Assembly: GCA_964568355.1 (NCBI GenBank)
Contig: CAZMRK010000196.1
Location: forward strand, 1-9,974
Length of the DNA: 9,974 nucleotides
DNA from: JAJPJX01 sp964568355
GTDB lineage: Bacteria > Acidobacteriota > Terriglobia > Bryobacterales > Bryobacteraceae
Reading direction: 5' to 3'
Under the pieces are notes generated by a model. It saw nothing but the letters and a program-made list of their open reading frames with translations. It was not told where the DNA came from and did no database searches. This document shows, piece by piece, positions 1 through 5,998 of this stretch (within the stretch, counting starts at the first letter, position 1; each line of letters opens with the position of its first letter). Both the position numbers and the translations under genes were made by a program.

Positions 1-343
1 CTACAAAATCGGCTGCATCTCCAGATGCCTGTCAAAAATGTCTACGGGGCGTCAGGCCAACGAGTCGTGGTTAACTCGCGCCCTTTCGGCTGTTGCAGTT
101 TCTGTGAGACAACTGTGCATTCTTTAGGGTGGTCCTTCCACGCGAAAGGGCATCGGATACCAGACCCTCCTTAAAATGCTGGTGCATGAAGGGCTTCGCC
201 GCGAAGCGCGCCGGGCATGAAGGGGTTCGCTACGGCCGGCCCCTCGGACTCGGCACCGCTCGCCGCGTGGCACAGCCGAGCATATGTCCTCCTGAGATCG
301 TGAGGTGAGGCTTCTCGATGCTCGCTTTGCGGCCGCGGGCCGG
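1..343. other. Left-edge non-coding region
   Basis: No gene here can be supported. On the plus strand two frames are open from the window edge, to stops at 125-127 and near 174, but neither peptide resembles a family I know and neither shows its start. On the minus strand, downstream of rsmE, a 17-codon ORF (230-283) has a strong AGGAGGA ribosome site (287-293) but no recognisable product. The stretch also holds a near-perfect 16-bp direct repeat (184-199 and 215-230), a small hairpin (arms 194-198 and 202-206) and a 6-bp inverted repeat with a 2-nt loop (15-28). I see no tRNA T-arm pattern and no clear rho-independent terminator with a U tract. It may be an intergenic or degenerate stretch; the tail of a plus-strand gene entering from the left cannot be excluded. 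Confidence 0.5.
184..230. repeat. Short direct repeat, 16 bp, two copies
   Basis: GCATGAAGGGCTTCGC at 184-199 recurs at 215-230 with one mismatch (GGG-C-TTCGC against GGG-G-TTCGC), 31 bp from start to start. The first copy contains half of a small hairpin, CTTCG-CCG-CGAAG (194-206). The function is unknown. It could be part of a dispersed intergenic repeat, but only one locus is visible. Confidence 0.45.
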
Positions 344-1087
344 TCATTTGCCGGAGGGTTGCGGAAGCCAGGCGTGCATGACCAGGGCGGCAGCAGCGAT
401 GGCCGCCGTTTCGGCGCGAAGAATGGTGGGGCCGAGCGAGACCGGCTGCCAGCCGGACCGGCAGAACAGGCCGCGCTCTTCGCCGGTCCAGCCGCCCTCC
501 GGACCGATCAGCAGCGCCACATCCGCGGGCGCGGCGCGGGCGGGCGTCGGCGGAAGCGCGCTGAGCAGCGGCGGGGATCCAGGCTCCTCCTCCAGGTAGT
601 AGCGCAGACCGGCAGCCGATGCGAGACAGCCGGCAAGGCGCTCGGCCGGACGAATCTCCGGCAGACGCAGGCGGCGGGATTGCTGGCTGCTCTCGCGGGC
701 GATCTTGCGCCAGCGCTCGGCGCGCTTGCGGGAGGCTTCCAGAAGGCCCTTCTCGCTGCGGGCGGCTTCCACCGGCAGGATCGCCGCCACACCCAACTCC
801 GTCGCCTTTTCGACCAGCCATTCGAAGCGGTCGAACTTGATCAATGCGGCATACAAGTGCAGGCGCACGGGCGGCTCAGGCGATGGAAGCGGCTCGACGA
901 CCGCGAACACCACGCGGTCTTTGGACACTTCGCGAATCTCGGCCAGGTACAAGGCGTGATTGTCGGAGAGCTCGTAGCGCTGGCCAGGTTCGGCCCGCAG
1001 GACCCGCGCCAGGTGGCCGGCCTCTTCTCCCCGCAGCACGGCGCCGCCGTCTTCGATCCGGTCCACAAAGAAACGGCGTCTGGCCAT
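344..1087 (-). CDS. rsmE: 16S rRNA (uracil-1498-N3)-methyltransferase RsmE
   Basis: The product (247 aa, the usual RsmE length) belongs to the SPOUT class of SAM-dependent methyltransferases and methylates U1498 of 16S rRNA in the small subunit. An N-terminal PUA-like RNA-binding part (about 1-70, starting MARRRFFVDR) precedes the knotted SPOUT domain. Family signatures are all present: KATELG (94-99), a variant of the E-x-x-x-QS-x-R motif as ESSQQSRR (132-139), IGPEGGWTGEE (194-204) and LGPTILRAETA (218-228), which form the knot and SAM pocket. In the last motif a Thr stands where Arg is common. The ATG at 1087 gives the expected N-terminus but has no Shine-Dalgarno upstream. It is divergent from ruvA across 57 bp. 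No prmA or dnaJ partner is visible. The identification is firm. Confidence 0.96.
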   Translation of the reverse strand: MARRRFFVDRIEDGGAVLRGEEAGHLARVLRAEPGQRYELSDNHALYLAEIREVSKDRVVFAVVEPLPSPEPPVRLHLYAALIKFDRFEWLVEKATELGVAAILPVEAARSEKGLLEASRKRAERWRKIARESSQQSRRLRLPEIRPAERLAGCLASAAGLRYYLEEEPGSPPLLSALPPTPARAAPADVALLIGPEGGWTGEERGLFCRSGWQPVSLGPTILRAETAAIAAAALVMHAWLPQPSGK

Positions 1088-1144
1088 ATATTCGCTACGT
1101 TAGCAAACGACGGCGCGGACGGCCTGTTCTACAATGACGGGGTT
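1088..1144. promoter_or_regulatory. Divergent rsmE / ruvA promoter region, possibly leaderless
   Basis: This 57-bp spacer must carry promoters for both genes unless ruvA is read from further left. On the plus strand TACAAT (1130-1135) matches the -10 consensus at five of six positions and ends 9 nt before the ruvA ATG. On the minus strand TAACGT (1102-1097) is a weaker -10 candidate, also with 9 nt to the rsmE ATG. Transcripts would then begin within a few bases of each start codon. That fits the lack of a good Shine-Dalgarno for either gene (ruvA has only a GGGG two bases from its ATG). No good -35 box stands at the expected spacing. The sequence matches are direct; the promoter assignment is inference. 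Confidence 0.4.
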
Positions 1145-1753
1145 ATGATCGCGTGGCTGAGTGGCAACCTGGTGGAGAAGCACCCGAACCAGGCGATTGT
1201 GGATGTAGCCGGCGTCGGATACGACGTGACCATTCCGGTTTCGACGTACTCCAAGCTTCCCGAAGCAGGCGCGGCAGTGCGGCTGCGCGTGTACACGCAC
1301 GTGCGGGAAGATGCTCTGGCTCTGTTCGGATTTCTGACGCAGGACGAAAAGGCGCTCTTCGAGAAGCTGATTTCGGTGAGCGGCATCGGGCCGAAGATGG
1401 CCATCGCGGTGCTTTCCGGAATTGCGGCTCCGGACCTGATCCAGTTCATCCGGCGGGGGGAGGTGGAGCGCCTGGTCCGCATTCCCGGGGTCGGCAAGAA
1501 GACCGCCGAGCGGATCGTGCTGGAGCTGCGGGACAAACTGCCGGCTCCGAGCGGCGAACCGGCAGCCACTCCGGCCGGAGCGGAAGCCGCGCTCACCCCG
1601 GTGGAACAGGACGTGCTTTCCGCGCTGCTCAACCTGGGCTGCGCGCGTCCGGCGGCGGAAGCCGCGCTGCGCAAGGCCAAGGCCGCGGCGGGCTCAGGCG
1701 CGCCCGCGGAGTTCGATCCGCTTTTCCGGCGGGCGCTCGAACTAGTACGGTAA
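1145..1753 (+). CDS. ruvA: Holliday junction branch-migration protein RuvA
   Basis: RuvA (202 aa, typical length) is the tetrameric protein that binds four-way DNA junctions and loads the RuvB motor for branch migration in recombination and repair. The N-terminal OB-fold (1-64) begins MIAWLSGNLV and contains HVREDALALFGF (52-63), with the acidic pin E55/D56 that keeps the junction open. Two helix-hairpin-helix motifs follow: SVSGIGPKMA (77-86) and RIPGVGKKTAERI (112-124). A Pro/Ala-rich linker (133-149) leads to the mobile C-terminal domain III (150-202), which contacts RuvB. The open frame continues 280 codons upstream, but that part is antisense to rsmE. ATG 1145 gives the canonical RuvA N-terminus, so I place the start there. 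It lies 12 bp before ruvB; ruvC is not visible. Confidence 0.97.
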   Translation: MIAWLSGNLVEKHPNQAIVDVAGVGYDVTIPVSTYSKLPEAGAAVRLRVYTHVREDALALFGFLTQDEKALFEKLISVSGIGPKMAIAVLSGIAAPDLIQFIRRGEVERLVRIPGVGKKTAERIVLELRDKLPAPSGEPAATPAGAEAALTPVEQDVLSALLNLGCARPAAEAALRKAKAAAGSGAPAEFDPLFRRALELVR

Positions 1754-1765
1754 GCTGAAAGGTTC

Positions 1766-2794
1766 ATGTCGGATCGCAGACTGGTTTCCGGCTCGCTCCA
1801 GGACGAGGAGGCCCAGTTCGAAGCGGGACTTCGGCCGCGGCGCCTGGCGGAATTCACCGGACAGACCAAGCTGAAGGAAAACCTGTCCATCGCCATCGAA
1901 GCCGCGCGTATGCGCAACGAGGCGATGGATCACGTGCTGCTCTACGGCCCGCCGGGACTGGGCAAGACGACGCTGGCCTCGATCATCGCCGAGGAGTTGC
2001 AGGTGGGCTTCACGGCCACCTCGGGACCGGTTCTGCAAAAGAAACTGGACCTGACCGGAATTCTGAGCAACATCCGCGCGCGGCAGGTTTTCTTCATCGA
2101 CGAGATTCACCGCCTGATGCCGGACGTGGAAGAGATGCTCTACTCGGCGCTGGAAGATTTTCGGGTAGACATCCTGATCGGCGCCGGTCCGGGCGCGCGC
2201 ACCCATTCGCTCCCCATGCCGCATTTCACCGCAATCGGAGCGACGACGCGGCAGGGCCTGGTCAGCGGACCTTTGCGCAGCCGCTTCGGGCTGGTGCTGC
2301 GCCTGGACCCGTATGGCGTGCCGGAACTGCAGCAGATCGTGCTACGGTCGGCGCGGCTGCTGGGCGTGGAGATCGAAGACGACGCCGCGGAGGAGATCGC
2401 GCACCGCTGCCGGGGCACGCCGCGCATCGCCAACCGGCTGCTGCGGCGAGTGCGGGACTACGCGCAGGTACGGGCGGACGGGCGCATTGTGCGGACCGTG
2501 GCGCAAACGGCTTTGAACCTGCTTGAGGTGGATCGCTTCGGCCTGGACGAGATCGACCAGAAGATCATGCTGACGATCCTGGAGAAATATCGCGGAGGCC
2601 CGGTGGGAGTGAACACGATCGCGGCCTCTATCGCTGAAGAAGCGGACACCATCGAAGAAGTCTACGAGCCTTACCTGATCCAATTGGGATTCCTCAACCG
2701 CACACCGCGCGGCCGGGTGGCGACCGATCTGGCGTTCGACTACTTTCACGTGCAGCGCAAGCTGCGCGGTGGCGACCAGCCGGGCCTGTTCTGA
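1766..2794 (+). CDS. ruvB: Holliday junction branch-migration ATPase RuvB
   Basis: RuvB (342 aa) is the hexameric AAA+ ring that pumps DNA through RuvA-bound Holliday junctions using ATP. Visible in order: an N-terminal LRPRRLAEFTGQ element (22-33), Walker A GPPGLGKT (61-68), Walker B VFFIDEIH (108-115), the RuvB-specific beta-hairpin region with the SALEDFRVDILIG segment (127-139), sensor 1 GATTR (158-162), the arginine-finger segment PLRSRFG (169-175) and sensor 2 RGTPRIANRLLRR (216-228). The C-terminal winged helix (about 260-342) carries GGPVGVNTIA and the EPYLIQLGFLNRTPRGR signature, which binds DNA. An AAAGG ribosome site precedes the ATG by only about 3 bp. The stop TGA is directly followed by the folK ATG. 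All catalytic residues are intact, so the call is firm. Confidence 0.98.
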   Translation: MSDRRLVSGSLQDEEAQFEAGLRPRRLAEFTGQTKLKENLSIAIEAARMRNEAMDHVLLYGPPGLGKTTLASIIAEELQVGFTATSGPVLQKKLDLTGILSNIRARQVFFIDEIHRLMPDVEEMLYSALEDFRVDILIGAGPGARTHSLPMPHFTAIGATTRQGLVSGPLRSRFGLVLRLDPYGVPELQQIVLRSARLLGVEIEDDAAEEIAHRCRGTPRIANRLLRRVRDYAQVRADGRIVRTVAQTALNLLEVDRFGLDEIDQKIMLTILEKYRGGPVGVNTIAASIAEEADTIEEVYEPYLIQLGFLNRTPRGRVATDLAFDYFHVQRKLRGGDQPGLF

Positions 2795-3322
2795 ATGAAG
2801 ATCGTCTACCTGAGCCTGGGATCCAACACCGGCGATCGGGAGCAGATGCTGCAAGCGGCGATCGACGCGCTCGACACGCCGGAGCTGCGGATACGGCGTA
2901 TCTCTCCGGTGTACGAAACCGAGCCCCAGGACGTGAAGGACCAGCCCTGGTTCCTGAACCTGGTGGTGGAGGCGGAGACGCGCCTGTTTCCGCTGCAACT
3001 GCTGTTCCGCACCGCCAGGATCGAGCAGCATCTCGGGCGCAAGCGGCTGCGTCCGAAAGGCCCTCGCACGATCGACATCGATATCCTGTTTTACGGGCGC
3101 GCCGTGATCGAGACCGCGAACCTGGTGATTCCGCATCCGCGCTTCGCCGAACGTCGCTTCGTGCTGGCCCCCATGGCGGACCTGGCGCCGGACTGGCGCG
3201 ACCCGGTGAGCCGGCGGACCATGCGCGAGCTTCTGGGCGAGGTGCAAGGACAGGACGTCCGGCGGGTCGTATTTCAGCCGCGCAGAAAGGAACCGCCGAT
3301 GCACGCAGAATCACCCCGATAA
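2795..3322 (+). CDS. folK: 2-amino-4-hydroxy-6-hydroxymethyldihydropteridine pyrophosphokinase (HPPK)
   Basis: HPPK (175 aa) moves pyrophosphate from ATP to 6-hydroxymethyl-7,8-dihydropterin, the step before dihydropteroate synthase in folate synthesis; it is cytosolic. Seen: YLSLGSNTGDRE (5-16), SPVYETEP (37-44), the pterin-side WFLN (52-55), and the nucleotide and metal site GRKRLRPKGPRTIDIDIL (81-98), with the Mg-binding aspartates D94 and D96. IPHPRFAERRFVLAPM (112-127) closes the active site. Its ATG follows the ruvB stop with zero gap and no strong ribosome site, so translation is probably coupled to ruvB. The last ten residues (166-175) and the stop codon are encoded by the left arm of a palindromic repeat, so the native C-terminus was probably around residue 165. 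No folP or folB is nearby. Confidence 0.95.
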   Translation: MKIVYLSLGSNTGDREQMLQAAIDALDTPELRIRRISPVYETEPQDVKDQPWFLNLVVEAETRLFPLQLLFRTARIEQHLGRKRLRPKGPRTIDIDILFYGRAVIETANLVIPHPRFAERRFVLAPMADLAPDWRDPVSRRTMRELLGEVQGQDVRRVVFQPRRKEPPMHAESPR

Positions 3323-3370
3323 AAAAACAAGATCTTTATCGGCGTGCATCTGCGTGCATCGGCGGTTCCT
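3288..3370. repeat. Long palindromic intergenic repeat with decamer sub-repeats
   Basis: Arms 3288-3323 and 3335-3370 are reverse complements over 36 positions with three mismatches (pairs 3310/3348, 3311/3347 and 3315/3343) and an 11-nt A-rich loop (3324-3334). The right arm is built of three near-identical 10-mers: ATCGGCGTGC (3338-3347), ATCTGCGTGC (3348-3357) and ATCGGCGGTT (3358-3367), followed by CC. The element lies between convergent folK and the esterase and covers the folK stop codon. From memory, similar ATCTGCGT-type palindromes are scattered between genes in Acidobacteriota and some other phyla; I cannot verify this here. The transcript from either strand would form a very stable hairpin, so it may act as a bidirectional terminator or 3'-end stabiliser, although neither side has a proper U tract. 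Confidence 0.85.
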
Positions 3371-3378
3371 GCTTTGTC

Positions 3379-4623
3379 TTATTCCCGGCTGTAGATCCTT
3401 ACGCGATAGTAAGGCTTGTCCTTCTCGGCCGGATCAGCTTCGTAGGCCTGCTGTGTCTTGGAGGCGTCGTAGCCCCGCCACAGCCAGGTCATCTCTTCGG
3501 GAAGCTCGGCGGTGCCGTGAGCCGGATTGTGGGTTCCGTGGCCGAAGCTGAAGTGGTAGTCGTAATCCCGCATCTTGAGCGAATTGGCCATCTGGATATT
3601 CTGCAAAGGCCAGCTCCCGTGGTTGTTCTCCAGGTCTTCCGACCCGTCCTGCAGCCAGACGCGGATGTTGCGCTTGGGCTGCTTGCGGATCATGAACGGA
3701 AAAACGTTGCCGCCGTCCAGTTCGCCGGGGTGCCACTGGATGCTGGTGAAGCTGCCGATCCAGGAGAGCACGCGGCTGAATTCTTCCGGCTTCCACCAAG
3801 CTGCATTGAAGGAACAGATGCCTCCCGATGAGAGGCCGGAGATCGCCCGGCTGTAACCGTCCTTGCGCAGGTTATACTTCTGCGCCACTTCAGGGAGCAC
3901 TTCTTCCAGCAGGAAGCGGGCGTACTTATCGGTCACCGTGTCGTACTCGATGCTGCGCATGGCCTTTTCCCCGACCTTGCCGGGATCGAGAAAGACGTGG
4001 ATCATGACCGGAATCTTCTTCTGATACGTCAGGTTGTCGAAGACGATCTGGGCCCGCCACTTTTCGCGATCGATCAGGTTGTGGCCATCCTGCCAGACCA
4101 TGACCGCGGCCGGCTGGGAGGGGTTGTACAGCGCCGGCACGTAGATCCAGTAGTCGCTCTTCATGCCTTCGTAGAGCCGGCTGGTGTGGACCAGCTTCTC
4201 AGAGAGCTTGCCGCGCGGAACGCCAGGATGGTCGTAGGAGTCCGGACCATACGCGGCGACGTCATTCTTGCCGCCGAAACGCGTTCCGTTAATCATGTAG
4301 TGGAACCAATGCGCCCGGCCGGTCTCCAGGCGGCCGGTAGCGAACCAGAGGGAGGAGCCGTTGATGCGGGACATCCTGGCGCCGGGACGGTCATCCACAA
4401 ACAACTCGGGGGCCTTTTCGCTTTCGACCGCCCAAAGAAAGTCCGGACCTTCTCCGATCACCGCTGCGCCTTTCCGGATATCGGCTTGCGGAAGCGAGGC
4501 CAGAAGGGCTTCGCGGAAGGCGGCATTGGGACGCCGGCCCATCTGGATCAACTGCGGAGCCGTCATTTTTTCGGCCGCCGGCAGCGCGCTTACGGAGAGC
4601 AACAGAGCAATCAGACTACGCAC
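3379..4623 (-). CDS. Secreted Fes/enterochelin-esterase-like alpha/beta hydrolase
   Basis: This predicted exported serine hydrolase (414 aa) belongs to the esterase D/Fes superfamily (COG2382-like), which includes siderophore and feruloyl esterases. A signal peptide is clear: MRSLIALLLSVSALPAAEK, with likely cleavage after the Ala pair. Residues about 50-140 look like the N-terminal beta-sandwich of Fes or CBM48-linked esterases. The alpha/beta-hydrolase domain (about 150-385) has the nucleophile elbow GLSSGG (263-268, Ser265), acid candidates in LQDGSEDLE (324-332) and the His in GHGTHNPAHG (probably His365). Start choice: GTG at 4623 has a GGGGGG ribosome site 10 nt upstream and gives a compact signal peptide, whereas TTG at 4647 has none. 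No siderophore or xylan genes are nearby, so the substrate is unknown. The stop lies 8 bp from the palindromic repeat. Confidence 0.85.
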   Translation of the reverse strand: MRSLIALLLSVSALPAAEKMTAPQLIQMGRRPNAAFREALLASLPQADIRKGAAVIGEGPDFLWAVESEKAPELFVDDRPGARMSRINGSSLWFATGRLETGRAHWFHYMINGTRFGGKNDVAAYGPDSYDHPGVPRGKLSEKLVHTSRLYEGMKSDYWIYVPALYNPSQPAAVMVWQDGHNLIDREKWRAQIVFDNLTYQKKIPVMIHVFLDPGKVGEKAMRSIEYDTVTDKYARFLLEEVLPEVAQKYNLRKDGYSRAISGLSSGGICSFNAAWWKPEEFSRVLSWIGSFTSIQWHPGELDGGNVFPFMIRKQPKRNIRVWLQDGSEDLENNHGSWPLQNIQMANSLKMRDYDYHFSFGHGTHNPAHGTAELPEEMTWLWRGYDASKTQQAYEADPAEKDKPYYRVRIYSRE

Positions 4624-4706
4624 GTTTCGGTTTCCCCCCAAGATCAAGCTAAGGCTATCACATCCGGGATTCAGCTTAAGATAAGAACTTCGGAGGAGGC
4701 ATAGGG
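4624..4706. promoter_or_regulatory. Divergent esterase / mscS control region
   Basis: This 83-bp spacer separates the two divergent starts. On the plus strand GGAGGAGG (4692-4699) sits 7 nt before ATG 4707 and is a near-perfect ribosome site, which fixes the MscS start. On the minus strand GGGGGG (4639-4634) serves the esterase GTG. TAAGAT (4677-4682) is a weak -10 candidate for mscS. A short inverted pair, AAGCT (4646-4650) and AGCTT (4673-4677), flanks the middle and could be an operator, though it is too short to be convincing. I see no riboswitch-like structure. Confidence 0.45.
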
Positions 4707-5963
4707 ATGCTCGGCGCTTCGGAATGGAAAACGCTTCTCACCGGCCTGTCCTTCGCGCTGTTGGCCACGGCAGCCTTGGGCGCGGTCCTGCTGCTTTTTC
4801 AGAAGGTCTTCCCGCGGATCTACCGCGCCATCGAATCCTGGCGCGGCACGCGCATCCGGTCGCTGCATATTCAGCGTCTGGAACTGCTGCCGGCCCAGCG
4901 CATCACCGCGTTCCTCGTGGTTGCCGCGCGGGTGTTGCGGCTGGTGCTGGTGGTACTGCTGTTCAGCTTCTACATACCGCTGGTATTCAGCTTTTTTCCG
5001 AATACGAAAGGATACGCCCGGGTGTTGTTGGGATATGTTCTGGCGCCGATCCAGTCGACATGGCAGGCGCTTGTTCACTATATCCCCAACCTGATTACGG
5101 TGCTGGTGGTGGCGGTTCTCACGCGCTACGCGCTCAAACTGATCCGGCTGATCTTCGTGGCTGTGGCGCAACACAGGATTACCATCGGCGGATTCTATCC
5201 GGAGTGGGCCGAGCCGACTTACAAGATTGCGCGCTTCCTGGTGCTGGTGCTGGCCATCGTGGCAGTTTATCCGTACATTCCCGGATCGGACTCACCGGCA
5301 TTCAAGGGTGTATCGGTATTCGTCGGCGTCCTGTTCTCGCTCGGTTCAGCGACCGCCATCGCCAACGTGATGGCAGGCGTGGTGCTCACTTATACCAGGG
5401 CGTTTCAGGTGGGCGACGTCGTCAGGATCGGCGAGACGACCGGGCCGGTAATCGAAAAAACGCTGCTGGTGACACGCGTGCGCACACCCAAGAATGAGGA
5501 CGTCAGCATTCCCAATTCGCTGGTGCTGTCGAGCCAGATTGTCAATTACAGCGCGTGCACGGCGCGGGAGGGGCTGGTGCTACACACGGCAGTAACCATT
5601 GGATACGACGCGCCGTGGGAGACGGTACATGAACTGCTGATCGCCGCGGCGCGCCTCACGCCGGAAATCCGGCAGGAGCCGGCGCCCTTCGTGCTGCAAA
5701 CGGCGTTGAGCGATTTCTACGTCAGCTACGAGATCAACGCCTACACGGACGCGCCGGAGCGGATGCCGCAGATCTATTCCGACCTGCACCGCAACATCCA
5801 GGATCAATTCAACCAGGCCGGTGTGGAGATCATGTCCCCGCACTACACCAGCGTGCGGGACGGCAATCCCGTCGCGATTCCGGAGAACTACCTGCCCAAG
5901 TCTTACGAGCCGCCCGCCCTGCGGCTCTTCCACACGGGCAAGCCCGGCAATGGCGGCGCGTGA
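4707..5963 (+). CDS. MscS-family mechanosensitive ion channel
   Basis: This 418-aa inner-membrane protein belongs to the MscS family, whose members open under membrane tension to release solutes during osmotic downshock. Predicted helices are about 8-31, 67-97, 122-153, 173-191 and the pore helix 197-228, so it has more helices than the three of E. coli MscS. The pore helix carries the small-residue pattern FSLGSATAIANVMAGVVL (210-227), which matches TM3 packing. Right after it comes the beta-domain signature FQVGDVVRIGETTGPVIE (233-250), then TRVRTPKNEDVSIPNS (256-271) and a C-terminal alpha/beta vestibule domain (about 285-380). The tail (381-418) is Pro-rich and variable. The start has a strong GGAGGAGG site. 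It converges on clc 24 bp away. Pairing of a solute-release channel with an anion transporter may reflect ion homeostasis, but they are on opposite strands. Confidence 0.92.
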   Translation: MLGASEWKTLLTGLSFALLATAALGAVLLLFQKVFPRIYRAIESWRGTRIRSLHIQRLELLPAQRITAFLVVAARVLRLVLVVLLFSFYIPLVFSFFPNTKGYARVLLGYVLAPIQSTWQALVHYIPNLITVLVVAVLTRYALKLIRLIFVAVAQHRITIGGFYPEWAEPTYKIARFLVLVLAIVAVYPYIPGSDSPAFKGVSVFVGVLFSLGSATAIANVMAGVVLTYTRAFQVGDVVRIGETTGPVIEKTLLVTRVRTPKNEDVSIPNSLVLSSQIVNYSACTAREGLVLHTAVTIGYDAPWETVHELLIAAARLTPEIRQEPAPFVLQTALSDFYVSYEINAYTDAPERMPQIYSDLHRNIQDQFNQAGVEIMSPHYTSVRDGNPVAIPENYLPKSYEPPALRLFHTGKPGNGGA

Positions 5964-5998
5964 CGCCGTGAAGCCCACGCTATGGCGTCAATTGCGCC
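5955..5998. terminator. Possible bidirectional terminator between mscS and clc
   Basis: TGACGCC (5961-5967) and GGCGTCA (5984-5990) are perfect reverse complements around a 16-nt loop. The outer GGCGC (5955-5959) pairs with GCGCC (5994-5998) across an uneven bulge. The TGA stop of mscS opens the left arm and the TGA stop of clc opens the right arm on the other strand. No U tract follows on either side, so it is not a classical intrinsic terminator. The pairing is seen directly; the role is inferred from the convergent layout. Confidence 0.4.

Noticed and set aside
215..245. GGTTCGC motif as a possible tRNA T-loop
   Set aside because: No matching acceptor stem, anticodon arm or D arm can be drawn around it.
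171..821. 216-codon minus-strand ORF reaching into the left-edge region
   Set aside because: It overlaps rsmE in another frame and is Arg, Ala and Pro rich with no recognisable domain.
305..1144. 280-codon open extension upstream of and in frame with ruvA
   Set aside because: It is entirely antisense to rsmE apart from the spacer, shows no family features, and RuvA has its canonical N-terminus at 1145.
1129..1917. 262-codon minus-strand ORF rich in Ser and Arg
   Set aside because: It is antisense to ruvA and the start of ruvB; low-complexity composition with no domain.
2342..3304. 320-codon minus-strand ORF
   Set aside because: It is antisense to ruvB and folK, and its composition (His, Arg and Gln rich) is that of a shadow frame.
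3338..3367. Three 10-mers as a possible CRISPR array
   Set aside because: The units abut directly with no spacers and are too short; they belong to a palindromic intergenic repeat.
3997..4704. 235-codon plus-strand ORF
   Set aside because: It is antisense to the esterase, which has a signal peptide and catalytic motifs.
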